The notes below the pieces were generated by a model. The model made no database searches. It was not told the origin of the DNA and worked only from the letters and a program-made list of their open reading frames with translations. From an uncultured Ruminococcus sp. (GTDB lineage: Bacteria > Bacillota > Clostridia > Oscillospirales > Acutalibacteraceae), in the NCBI GenBank assembly GCA_902768825.1, contig CACXMR010000005.1, forward strand, positions 15,012-79,011: 64,000 nucleotides of DNA, read 5' to 3'. Below are positions 8,930 to 17,230 of this stretch, piece by piece. Positions within the stretch are counted from its first letter, which is position 1. Each line of letters opens with the position of its first letter. A program made the translations under genes and the position numbers.

Positions 8930-9070
8930 CATCAATCTTCTCGGTCTGGTGAATATGATGATAGGGGAGCTGTCTCTACAGGGTTAAAGAAAACTTACTG
9001 CTATGCCTTGACTTTTGCATATTTCAGAATATTAGATAAAATATTTTTAAAAAATAGGCTGTTATGCTAA

Positions 9071-9099
9071 TTGGTTATTGTCGAAGAATGTTGTATAAT
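9071..9099 (+). promoter_or_regulatory. Promoter of the rnf operon
   Basis: TTGGTT (9071-9076) and a perfect TATAAT (9094-9099) are 17 bases apart, 58 bases upstream of rnfC. A second TTGACT hexamer lies near 9009 without a clear -10 partner. Confidence 0.55.
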
Positions 9100-9157
9100 G
9101 ACTTTATATGTGTCTGTGAGTCTTTGTTTATAAGGCTTCAGGATAAGGAGAGAGCTT

Positions 9158-10534
9158 ATGAGAATGGGTGGTATCAGGGTACCCCACAATAAAAACACCG
9201 CTCAGAGTCATTCTGTCCGACTCGGTGTACCCGGAACAGTAACGATACCGATGTCTATGCATATCGGGAAATATGCAAGAGTGATAGTCCAGAAGGGAGA
9301 TACGGTGAAGGTCGGTCAGCTTATCGGTGAGGCTGACGGATTCGTTTCATCAAACATACATTCAAGCGTGTCAGGTACAGTACGCAAAATTGACGAGATA
9401 ATGACCTCCATGGGCGTCAAGGTCCCTTGTGTCGTCATCGACTCCGACGGAAAGCAGGAAAGATATGAAAAGCTTGCACCTCCCAAGGTAAAGGACTTTG
9501 ACAGCTTTGTGAGGGCGGTCAAGGAAAGCGGCGTTGTCGGATTGGGCGGTGCCGGCTTCCCGAGCTTTGTAAAGATCAACGTCCATGACCTCAAAAAGGT
9601 GGAGGCTGTGATAATCAATGCCGCCGAGTGCGAGCCTTATATTACCTCCGATACCAGGACCATGGTGGAAAAGGGCGAATATATATTCAAGGGCATAGGG
9701 CTGCTGAAAAGATATATGGATGTCGGGCGCTTCATAATCGGCATCGAGAGCAACAAGCGGGAGGCAGTGAGGATCATGCAGGAGCTTGCCGCCGAGACCG
9801 AGGGAGTAGAGGTGCATGTGCTTCCTTCCGTATATCCCCAGGGTGGCGAGAAGGTGCTGATTTACAATACCCTTGGCAGGATAATCCCCAGGGGCGGTCT
9901 GCCGCTGGATGTGGGGGTGATCGTGGTTAACGTCACGACCCTTGCCTTTATCGCTGAATATATGGAGACGGGTATGCCGCTGGTGGAAAAGTGCATAACC
10001 GTGGACGGCTCCGCTGTGAAGGAGCCTAAAAACGTGATCGTTCCTATAGGTATGTCCATAGCTGACGTTGCAGAGGCCTCGGGCGGGTTAAAATGCGATC
10101 CCGCAAAGGTGCTTTACGGCGGGCCGATGATGGGAATTACAGTGCCGTCAATGGATGAACCTATACTAAAGAATACAAACGCTGTCATTTTTATGGATGA
10201 AAAGGAGGCACGTCCTCCCAAAATAACCGCCTGCATTTCCTGCGGCGCCTGTGCCGCTCACTGTCCCTTCAGACTTGACCCCAGGTCTATTGCCAGAGCC
10301 TACAAGCTTGAGGACGGCGCTGCGTTGGAGAGGCTTGAGGTGGATCTCTGCATGGAATGTGGGTGCTGTTCTTATGTTTGTCCTGCCCACAGGCCCTTGG
10401 TGCAGACCAACAAGCTTGGCAAACAGGTGCTGAGGAAGTTCCTGTCCGCACGTCAGGCAAGGAAAGAAAATGATTTCAAGGAAAGATCTGTCAGGGAACG
10501 TCAGGAAAAACAGGAAAAGGAGGCTAAAAAATGA
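9158..10534 (+). CDS. rnfC: Rnf electron transport complex subunit C
   Basis: A 458-residue peripheral subunit that binds NADH and FMN and passes electrons to the membrane part of Rnf. The NADH/FMN region has GLGGAGFPSFVK and INAAECEPYITSDTR. Two 4Fe-4S motifs follow near residue 350 and 400: CISCGACAAHCPFRLDP and CMECGCCSYVCP. The tail is charged (RKENDFKERSVRERQEKQ). AAGGAGAG precedes the ATG. The stop overlaps the rnfD start by four bases (ATGA). The order C-D-G-E-A-B is the usual clostridial one. Confidence 0.96.
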   Translation: MRMGGIRVPHNKNTAQSHSVRLGVPGTVTIPMSMHIGKYARVIVQKGDTVKVGQLIGEADGFVSSNIHSSVSGTVRKIDEIMTSMGVKVPCVVIDSDGKQERYEKLAPPKVKDFDSFVRAVKESGVVGLGGAGFPSFVKINVHDLKKVEAVIINAAECEPYITSDTRTMVEKGEYIFKGIGLLKRYMDVGRFIIGIESNKREAVRIMQELAAETEGVEVHVLPSVYPQGGEKVLIYNTLGRIIPRGGLPLDVGVIVVNVTTLAFIAEYMETGMPLVEKCITVDGSAVKEPKNVIVPIGMSIADVAEASGGLKCDPAKVLYGGPMMGITVPSMDEPILKNTNAVIFMDEKEARPPKITACISCGACAAHCPFRLDPRSIARAYKLEDGAALERLEVDLCMECGCCSYVCPAHRPLVQTNKLGKQVLRKFLSARQARKENDFKERSVRERQEKQEKEAKK

Positions 10535-11469
10535 GTAAGCTCATTTCCTCTGTTTCACCGCACTTTTTTACGAGACGGAGCACAAGGCTGATAATGCTTG
10601 ATGTCATCATAGCTCTCCTGCCTGCCGCTGTTGCCTCGGTGCTGGTTTTCGGCCCCAGAAGTCTTTTAGTGATAGGAGTATGCGTTGCTTCCTGTATCGT
10701 ATTTGAATTCGGCTTTGAAAAGCTGTGCAAGCGTGAAAACACCGTGGGCGACCTTAGCGCCATAGTGACCGGAATACTGCTTGCCTTCAATCTTCCGGTG
10801 AGTATTCCTCTGTGGCAGGCGGTCTTTGGCTGTCTGGTGGCTATTGTGGTGGTAAAGCAGCTCTTCGGCGGGCTGGGGCAGAATTTCGCAAATCCTGCCA
10901 TCACCGCAAGGATAGTTATGATGATAGCTTTTTCCGGCACCATGACCAACTGGGTCTTTCCCGGAACACTAAAGACCCCCGACGCCATATCGTCTGCAAC
11001 TCCCCTTGCGGCTGCCGCAAAAGGCAGTACCTCAATGATGCCCTCATATATTGATCTGTTTTTGGGCAAACATGCCGGCTGTCTGGGTGAGACCTGTGCT
11101 CTTGCTCTTCTCATCGGCGGGCTTTATCTTATCATCAGGCGGGTCATCAGCTGGCATACTCCTCTTGTGTTTATCGCTACAGTGGCGCTCATGTCCTTCT
11201 TCTGCGGCAAAGACCCTCTTTATCAGGTGCTTTCCGGGGGGCTTATGCTGGGTGCTATCTTTATGGCCACTGATTATGCCACTACGCCCCACACAAGATG
11301 GGGAAAGGTCATATTTGGTGTAGGCTGCGGTCTCATCACCATTCTGATACGCTTCTGGGGAAATCTCCCTGAGGGTGTATCCTTCTCCATACTGATAATG
11401 AATATTCTCACACCGTATATAGACAAGCTCACAAGGGTAAAGCCTCTGGCGGGAGGTGCTAAGAAATGA
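10531..11469 (+). CDS. rnfD: Rnf complex subunit D
   Basis: A 312-residue integral membrane subunit with about nine or ten hydrophobic helices. It carries a covalent FMN in the family; the attachment motif is seen as DAISSATPLA with Thr157. The N-terminal SPHFFTRRSTRLIMLDVIIALLPA is typical. It overlaps rnfC and rnfG by four bases each, implying coupled translation. It forms the ion-translocating core with RnfE, RnfA and RnfG. Confidence 0.96.
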   Translation: MSKLISSVSPHFFTRRSTRLIMLDVIIALLPAAVASVLVFGPRSLLVIGVCVASCIVFEFGFEKLCKRENTVGDLSAIVTGILLAFNLPVSIPLWQAVFGCLVAIVVVKQLFGGLGQNFANPAITARIVMMIAFSGTMTNWVFPGTLKTPDAISSATPLAAAAKGSTSMMPSYIDLFLGKHAGCLGETCALALLIGGLYLIIRRVISWHTPLVFIATVALMSFFCGKDPLYQVLSGGLMLGAIFMATDYATTPHTRWGKVIFGVGCGLITILIRFWGNLPEGVSFSILIMNILTPYIDKLTRVKPLAGGAKK

Positions 11470-11996
11470 AGGAACTTCTCAAGCCCATCATCGTGCTTGC
11501 TTCCATCTGTCTGGTCGTTACTGCCATGCTTGCCTATGTCAATCAGATCACACAGTCGGTTATCATAAAGGCTGAGGAACAGGCCGCCGCCGCTGCCCGC
11601 AGCGAGGTGCTGCCGGATGCGGAAAAATTTGAGAAACTGGACATTTCGGGCATGCCCGAGGGTGTAAATGAGATATACAAGGCCAGCAATGATGCAGGCT
11701 ATGTCGTACAGGTGCATACAAAGGGCTATGGCGGAGACATCAAGATCATCTGCGGAGTCGGACCGGACGGCAGGGTCAAGGGTGTAAAGACCCTTTCTCA
11801 CAGTGAGACCACGGGTGTTGGTACCAAGGCGGTAGATAACAATTCAGGCTACAGAGACAAATTTGTCGGAAAGGATAAGCAGGGTGCTCTTGCCGTGGAT
11901 ACCATAACGGGAGCCACAATATCCTCGACGGCTTATAAAAAGGCGGTTGCCATTGCTCTGGATGCCTGCAAAATGGCAGGGGAGGTGAAGGCATGA
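11466..11996 (+). CDS. rnfG: Rnf complex subunit G, FMN-binding
   Basis: A 176-residue protein with one N-terminal membrane helix (residues 8-26) and an extracytoplasmic FMN-binding domain. The flavinylation motif TGAT is present with Thr151 in DTITGATISS; FMN is linked through a phosphodiester in this family. HSETTGVGTK is also typical. It overlaps both neighbours by four bases. Confidence 0.96.
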   Translation: MKELLKPIIVLASICLVVTAMLAYVNQITQSVIIKAEEQAAAAARSEVLPDAEKFEKLDISGMPEGVNEIYKASNDAGYVVQVHTKGYGGDIKIICGVGPDGRVKGVKTLSHSETTGVGTKAVDNNSGYRDKFVGKDKQGALAVDTITGATISSTAYKKAVAIALDACKMAGEVKA

Positions 11997-12679
11997 GAAC
12001 ACTAAACAACTTTACTAAGGGAATCATCAGGGAAAACCCTGTTCTCGTGCTGGTGCTGGGAACCTGTCCTACCCTTGCCACCTCTACCAGCGTGATAAAC
12101 GCCCTTGGAATGGGCGTGGCTGCTACGGTGGTACTGCTTTTTTCTAATATACTCATCTCTGCACTGAGGAAGGTAATTCCTGACAAGGTGCGAATACCCT
12201 GCTATATTGTCCTGATCGCCGGTCTGGTAACGGCTGTGCAGATGCTTGTCAAGGCTTATGCGCCGGCACTCAACGACAGCCTTGGAATTTATCTGCCTCT
12301 GATTGTGGTTAACTGTATAATACTTGGCAGAGCTGAGATGTTTGCAAGCAAAAACAAGGTGCTCGCCTCTGCCCTTGACGGACTGGGCATGGGCATCGGC
12401 TTTACTTTAGCGCTGTTCCTCATGGCTTCGGTGCGTGAGATCTTCGGCAACGGCACCTTCTGCGGTATGGAGATACCCTTCCTTGTTGACAACAAGATAT
12501 CTATTATGACAATGGCGCCGGGAGGCTTCCTGGTTTTTGGCCTGCTCATCGCCTGTGTAAACAAATTCGGCAGGCACAAGCCCAAAAAGACCGACTTCGG
12601 CTGTGAGGGCTGTCCTCAGGCGGATGTCTGCGGCAAGGTCTGCGCAAATGACACAAAGGAGGCAGTAAAGGATGACTAA
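11993..12679 (+). CDS. rnfE: Rnf complex subunit E
   Basis: A 228-residue integral membrane subunit with about six helices; the family start NPVLVLVLGTCPTLATSTS is clear. RnfE and RnfA are related, inverted partners that share a 2Fe-2S cluster in the membrane. An extra hydrophilic tail after the last helix holds four cysteines (204, 207, 213, 217) spaced CxxC-x5-CxxxC, possibly a metal site. The stop lies eight bases inside the start of rnfA. Confidence 0.95.
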   Translation: MRTLNNFTKGIIRENPVLVLVLGTCPTLATSTSVINALGMGVAATVVLLFSNILISALRKVIPDKVRIPCYIVLIAGLVTAVQMLVKAYAPALNDSLGIYLPLIVVNCIILGRAEMFASKNKVLASALDGLGMGIGFTLALFLMASVREIFGNGTFCGMEIPFLVDNKISIMTMAPGGFLVFGLLIACVNKFGRHKPKKTDFGCEGCPQADVCGKVCANDTKEAVKDD

Positions 12680-13262
12680 TCTGATAATAATACTGCTTTC
12701 TGCGGTGTTTATCAACAACTATGTGCTCTCAAAGTTTCTGGGAATATGCCCCTTCCTTGGAGTGTCCAAGAAGTTAGGCTCCGCAGTGGGAATGAGCCTT
12801 GCGGTTATCTTTGTAATGCTCATTGCGACGGCTGTGACCTGGCCGATACAGAAGTATCTGCTTGATCCAAAGGATCTGGGCTATCTGCAGACTATAGTAT
12901 TTATTCTTGTTATAGCTGCTCTGGTGCAGCTTGTTGAGATCGTGCTCAAGAGATACGTGCCATCACTGCACAAATCTCTGGGTGTATATCTGCCTCTTAT
13001 CACCACCAACTGTGCGGTTCTGGGCGTTACGATCCTGAACATCAGTGAAAACTATACCTTCCTTGAGGCTATGGTCAACTCCCTTGGCAGCGGACTTGGA
13101 TTTATGCTTGCGATGGTGATGTTTTCGGGTGTGCGCTCCACCATTGAGGGCAGCGATATTCCTGAAAGCTTCAGAGGACTGCCCATAACTCTTATTGCCG
13201 CAGCCATCACGTCTCTTTCGTTTATGGGCTTTGGCGGAGTAATAGAGAACCTGTTCTCTTGA
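12672..13262 (+). CDS. rnfA: Rnf complex subunit A
   Basis: A 196-residue integral membrane subunit with about six helices. Typical segments are INNYVLSKFLGICPFLGVSK and LGVYLPLITTNCAVLGV, each with a cysteine expected to hold the shared 2Fe-2S cluster with RnfE. It overlaps rnfE by eight bases; an AAGGAGGCAGTAAAGG ribosome site lies inside rnfE. Confidence 0.96.
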   Translation: MTNLIIILLSAVFINNYVLSKFLGICPFLGVSKKLGSAVGMSLAVIFVMLIATAVTWPIQKYLLDPKDLGYLQTIVFILVIAALVQLVEIVLKRYVPSLHKSLGVYLPLITTNCAVLGVTILNISENYTFLEAMVNSLGSGLGFMLAMVMFSGVRSTIEGSDIPESFRGLPITLIAAAITSLSFMGFGGVIENLFS

Positions 13263-13278
13263 CGGAGGTGCTTTTGAT

Positions 13279-14085
13279 TTGGAATCAATACTGACTGCAG
13301 TGATACCTGTGGTCCTGATGGGAATAATCTGTGCGGTTGTTTTAGTGGTGGCTTCAAGGGTAATGGCCGTCAAGGAGGACGAGAGGCTCCCGGCTATAAG
13401 GGATTGTCTGCCGGGCGCTAACTGCGGCGCCTGCGGTTTTCCGGGATGTGACGGCTATGCAAAGGCACTGTGTGAAAAGCCTGATACCCCGACAAATCTT
13501 TGCGTCCCCGGAGGCGGCAAGGTATCAAAGGAGCTTAGTGAGCTTCTGGGCAAGGAGTTTGCGGAGGTCGAGAGCAAGATCGCCGTGGTGCATTGCTCAG
13601 GTGACTGCACAAAGACTCAGGATAAGGTGGATTATTTCGGCATGAACACCTGTAAGGGCGCCAAGCTTCTTTATGGGGGCAAGGGTGCCTGCAGCTTTGG
13701 CTGTCTCGGTCTTGGGGATTGTGCAGGAGTCTGTCCGGAGCACGCTATCTGCGTTATTCATGGGGTTGCAAGGGTAAATAAGAATCTGTGTGTGGGCTGC
13801 GGACTCTGTGCAAAGACCTGTCCCAACAAGCTTATCACTCTTGAAAAGAAGGTCAAGCGGGTGGTTGTCACCTGCAGCAGCAGGGACAAGGGCGCTGTGA
13901 CAAGGAAGCAGTGCACTAACGGCTGTATAGGCTGCAAAAGATGTGAAAGAGTGTGCCCGATGGGTGCTGTCAAAGTAGTGGACAATGTTGCAGTGGTTGA
14001 CAGCAGCAAGTGCGAGAGCTGCAAGGATTTTGGCATCTGTGTCAAGAGCTGCACCTCAGGGTGCCTGATAGTAGCAGAGGAATAA
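13279..14085 (+). CDS. rnfB: Rnf complex subunit B, polyferredoxin
   Basis: A 268-residue subunit that accepts electrons from reduced ferredoxin. An N-terminal anchor helix (residues 5-28) is followed by LPGANCGACGFPGCDGYA, then several 4Fe-4S motifs including CLGLGDCAGVCP, CVGCGLCAKTCP and CIGCKRCERVCP. The start is TTG at 13279, placed eight bases after GGAGGTG; no ATG fits. It is the last gene of the operon, followed by a terminator. Confidence 0.95.
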   Translation: MESILTAVIPVVLMGIICAVVLVVASRVMAVKEDERLPAIRDCLPGANCGACGFPGCDGYAKALCEKPDTPTNLCVPGGGKVSKELSELLGKEFAEVESKIAVVHCSGDCTKTQDKVDYFGMNTCKGAKLLYGGKGACSFGCLGLGDCAGVCPEHAICVIHGVARVNKNLCVGCGLCAKTCPNKLITLEKKVKRVVVTCSSRDKGAVTRKQCTNGCIGCKRCERVCPMGAVKVVDNVAVVDSSKCESCKDFGICVKSCTSGCLIVAEE

Positions 14086-14090
14086 AAAAG

Positions 14091-14135
14091 ATCGCCCGGA
14101 CCGTCTTTGGATGGTCACGAGCGATTTCATTTTTT
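14091..14135 (+). terminator. Terminator of the rnf operon
   Basis: ATCGC (14091-14095) pairs with GCGAT (14121-14125) and an inner GGACC/GGTC step, followed by TTCATTTTTT. It lies six bases after the rnfB stop. Confidence 0.7.
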
Positions 14136-14144
14136 ACATGAATC

Positions 14145-14245
14145 AGTGTTTCGCCGTCTGCGGACGGCGAGTCGGGGCCTTTTGCGAAAAAGTCCCCCCG
14201 ACGCCCCCCGAAAACGAACTTTATTCTTTGGGCGGTATTACGGAA
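14145..14245 (+). repeat. R1 dispersed hairpin repeat, copy b
   Basis: The first hairpin is TCGCCGTCTG/CGGACGGCGA. The second is built on GGCCTTTTGCGAAAAAGTCC with flanking GTCGGGG and CCCCCGAC. The block CCGAAAACGAACTTTATTCTTTGG follows in full. It occupies the gap between the convergent rnfB and lipoprotein genes. Confidence 0.75.
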
Positions 14246-14263
14246 TACACAGTCAATAATGAC

Positions 14264-14950
14264 TCAGGCGAGCGAGGTCTCGTTGAAGGACCTCTCATAT
14301 TTTGAAATATCTTCAGGGCGGCAGCACAGCGCTATTTCGTTGTAGCCGCCGTTTTTCATTTTTATCCTCTGGAATACATAGATCTCATTTCCGCTCTGGT
14401 CGGTGGTGGTCATCCTGCACACAACGTCCTTCTGGTCGGTGGTGTAGACTCTGGCATCGGGATAACGGCTTTTCAGATATTCTGACATCTGGCGATAGGT
14501 GAGAGTGGTGTCCTCCACTGACTCCGCCAACAATGTAGCGGTTCCGTCGGTGTTTTGCAGATAAATGCCGTATTTAGGGATGTAGTCTGTGTTGAGTATG
14601 CAGAATTCATCCGGAAATGTAGCCGAAAGTGAGAGCACACTGGAGGTGTATCTCAGCTTTGAGGCGGACACTCTTGACACGCCCTCAGGAAGTCTGACCG
14701 GGGACGAAGGCTCCGGCGGCTTGGATATCTCCGAAGCCGAAGAGCTTTCAGCCGGAGAGGGTTCACTTTGATGTGATGACCTGGACGTATCATGGGATTC
14801 TTCCTCTACGGAGGTGTCCTGACCGGAGGACACGGATCGGGAGGGCTGTGAGGAGGAGGTCTCCTGCCTGTTGTTCCCTGCGCAGCCTGACAATGAAAGC
14901 GATGCAGCCATGACCAGTAATGCGGCTAACAGTGAGATATGCTTTTTCAT
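14264..14950 (-). CDS. Lipoprotein of unknown function
   Basis: A 228-residue predicted lipoprotein. The signal peptide MKKHISLLAALLVMAAS leads to the lipobox LSGC with Cys23. A linker rich in Ser, Glu and Pro (about residues 25-85) follows, then a folded domain of about 140 residues beginning VSRVSASKLRYTSSVLSLSA and including a tyrosine-rich LTYRQMSEYLKSRYPDARVYTT. The start at 14950 is fixed by the signal peptide; the frame stays open farther upstream without one. I recognise no enzyme motif. It is expected on the outer face of the membrane. Confidence 0.75.
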   Translation of the reverse strand: MKKHISLLAALLVMAASLSLSGCAGNNRQETSSSQPSRSVSSGQDTSVEEESHDTSRSSHQSEPSPAESSSASEISKPPEPSSPVRLPEGVSRVSASKLRYTSSVLSLSATFPDEFCILNTDYIPKYGIYLQNTDGTATLLAESVEDTTLTYRQMSEYLKSRYPDARVYTTDQKDVVCRMTTTDQSGNEIYVFQRIKMKNGGYNEIALCCRPEDISKYERSFNETSLA

Positions 14951-14975
14951 AGGGGTCACCCCGTTTTTGTTTTGA

Positions 14976-16700
14976 TTATACGCCGTGCCTGCGGTTGAAT
15001 CTGGGAGAGGAACCGTGTACCCTGCTGTGTGATGAGCCCTGCTTTGCTCTGCCGGAGTCATGTCCAAGCCTGCGCTGGCGGTGGGGAGTTTTTTTCTGCT
15101 CCTCAAGAGCCCGTGTCTTGACCGGTCTTCCGCAGACCTTGGCGCCGTACATTTGGTCGATCACGTCCTCGATGGAATCCGAGGGCACTGCGACTATGGA
15201 ATAGTCGTCATAAATCTCGATTTTTCCGATATCCGACCCGTGGAGGGAGCTTCTCTCTGTAATAGACGCCACAAGATGGTTAGGTGCGGCATGACTTGAC
15301 CTGCCGATATCAATTACGATCCTGCCAAAGTCAATGCTGCCGTTTTTGCTGTATTGCTTGCGCTCCTGCTTTATGTCGGCTATCCTGATCTCCTTATCGG
15401 AAAAATTCATTTCAAGTGCTGCTGCGGCAATGTCAAACAATGAATAGCCCTTTTCGAGCAGCATATTTACCATATCAGTATAAGCCTTTCCGGCGCCGGA
15501 TTCAAGTGCTGAAATGACACAACCGGCATTTTTTTCGTGCATACGGCTCCTGATCTCGTCTCCTGTGGGGACCGGTATCTCGCTTATCGTGCACTTCAGC
15601 TCACGGACAATGTTTTTCAGCTCCGTGACCTGCCTTCTGCCGCTGCAAATAGTGACTGAGGTTCCGTCCTTGCCGACTCTGCCTGTTCTGCCGATGCGGT
15701 GGACATAATACTCGTTGTTCTGTGGTATGTCATAGTTAAACACAAACTCCACATCGTTTACGTCTATGCCCCTTGCGGCCACGTCGGTAGCAACCAGCAC
15801 GGAGGTGGTGCCGTATTTGAATTTATCCATCACGGCGGTGCGCTGGCTCTGCTTGAGATCTCCGTGGAGAGCGTCTGCGTTAATGCCGCTCTTCTGAAGG
15901 CTCTCCGTCAGCTCATCAGCCATCTTCTTTGTGTTGCAGAATACCATCGAGAGCGAGGGTGCATAATAGTAAAGCAGGAGCTTGAGAGCATCGGCTTTTC
16001 GTCCCATGGGCACGTCCACATACTTCTGGAGGATGTTGTCAAGGGTGATCTGCTTCCGGCTGACCTGAACCATCTGCGGGTCCTTCTGAAATTCACTGGT
16101 AATGGCAAGTATTGCATCGGGCATTGTCGCTGAAAACAGCACTGTCTGGCGCTGCTCCGGAGTCTCACGGAGAATGGTCTCCATGTCCTCCTTAAAGCCC
16201 ATGCTCAGCATTTCGTCCGCCTCGTCAAGAACAACCAGCTTCACATTGTCCAGCTTCAGTGTGCGCCTCCTCATGTGATCCATGATCCTTCCCGGCGTAC
16301 CTATCACCACGTTTGCACGCTTCAGCTGTGTGATCTGCCTGTCCATTGCCGCTCCGCCGTAGACCTCCACCGGTCTTATCCCGCCGATGAATTTTGTCAG
16401 CTTGCGTATCTCTTCACCGCACTGCAGTGCCAGCTCTCTTGTAGGGCACATGATGAGCACCTGCACTGTATGCTTGTCCTCGTGGGTGTTTATCTTCTCT
16501 ATTGCAGGTATGGCAAATGCCATGGTCTTGCCGGTGCCTGTCTGTGAACGTCCTATTATGTCCTTTCCCTCTCTGATAAGGGGGATCGCCTGAGCCTGTA
16601 TTTCTGTAGGAGACTCAAACTCCATCTCATCCAGGGCGCGCATTATTCTCGGATCGGATACCAGGTCATTGAAGCCTGCTGCTGACTTTTCGTTATTCAT
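14976..16700 (-). CDS. DEAD-box ATP-dependent RNA helicase with DbpA-like RNA-binding domain
   Basis: A 574-residue RNA helicase. All core motifs are visible: SQTGTGKT (Walker A), PTRELALQ, TPGRIMDH, VLDEADEM (DEAD), SAT, ATDVAARGID and HRIGRTGRVG. After residue about 380 comes a spacer, then a DbpA/CsdA-type RNA-binding fold (KIEIYDDYSIVAVPSDSIED) and a basic tail rich in Arg, His and Ser. It probably helps ribosome assembly or remodels mRNA, as in CsdA/DeaD proteins. The start at 16700 has an AGAGGAA site and lies about 50 bases below a strong promoter. Confidence 0.93.
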   Translation of the reverse strand: MNNEKSAAGFNDLVSDPRIMRALDEMEFESPTEIQAQAIPLIREGKDIIGRSQTGTGKTMAFAIPAIEKINTHEDKHTVQVLIMCPTRELALQCGEEIRKLTKFIGGIRPVEVYGGAAMDRQITQLKRANVVIGTPGRIMDHMRRRTLKLDNVKLVVLDEADEMLSMGFKEDMETILRETPEQRQTVLFSATMPDAILAITSEFQKDPQMVQVSRKQITLDNILQKYVDVPMGRKADALKLLLYYYAPSLSMVFCNTKKMADELTESLQKSGINADALHGDLKQSQRTAVMDKFKYGTTSVLVATDVAARGIDVNDVEFVFNYDIPQNNEYYVHRIGRTGRVGKDGTSVTICSGRRQVTELKNIVRELKCTISEIPVPTGDEIRSRMHEKNAGCVISALESGAGKAYTDMVNMLLEKGYSLFDIAAAALEMNFSDKEIRIADIKQERKQYSKNGSIDFGRIVIDIGRSSHAAPNHLVASITERSSLHGSDIGKIEIYDDYSIVAVPSDSIEDVIDQMYGAKVCGRPVKTRALEEQKKTPHRQRRLGHDSGRAKQGSSHSRVHGSSPRFNRRHGV

Positions 16701-16752
16701 GTTATTCCTCTTTCTTTTACTCTTATCCCTTTGTGTATATAATGACCACAAT

Positions 16753-16781
16753 ATTGTACCAGAAAAGCTCTGCCCTGTCAA
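16753..16781 (-). promoter_or_regulatory. Promoter of the DEAD-box helicase gene
   Basis: On the minus strand, TTGACA (16776-16781) and TACAAT (16753-16758) are 17 bases apart, about 53 bases above the helicase start. This rules out the longer upstream frame as coding. Confidence 0.65.
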
Positions 16782-17019
16782 TCAGAATCCGAGAAATTCT
16801 TCCTTTTTAGAATTAAGGGCCTGCTTGTGCAAGGATTTTACAACATCTGGAAAATCTGCCTTTTTTCTGAAATACACAACAGATATACATATCTTATATA
16901 GGCATACACTATATATTGCGGTCGGTGTTTTTCCGGAAAAAAACTTGCCTATTAAAAAAAGTAATTATTATCATATTTTGTGGATAAGTACGTTTTTTTT
17001 CTTCGACATGATATAACCG
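16782..17019. other. Non-coding gap between helicase and pflB promoters
   Basis: About 240 AT-rich bases between two divergent promoters. I see no open frame with a ribosome site, and no clear terminator or riboswitch fold. Confidence 0.5.
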
Positions 17020-17048
17020 TTGACAAAAGTAAAAAATCGCTATATATT
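17020..17048 (+). promoter_or_regulatory. Promoter of pflB-pflA
   Basis: Consensus TTGACA (17020-17025) and TATATT (17043-17048) are 17 bases apart. A leader of about 175 bases separates it from pflB; part of it (CTCTCCCACCAGGGCG, 17065-17080) is GC-rich and may fold, but I cannot assign an element. Confidence 0.6.
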
Positions 17049-17230
17049 TAAGTTAATGTATTTACTCTCCCACCAGGGCGAAATGCACCCTCAGGGACAG
17101 TATTGAAAAGAGCAGAGTCATCCGTATCACAAATCACAGCTTTTATTCGTGCAACAAACAACAAAACTGCTTTCTGCTCTTACTTGACGAAAATGACCAA
17201 AGCACAACGACCATAGGAGGAGACTATTCA

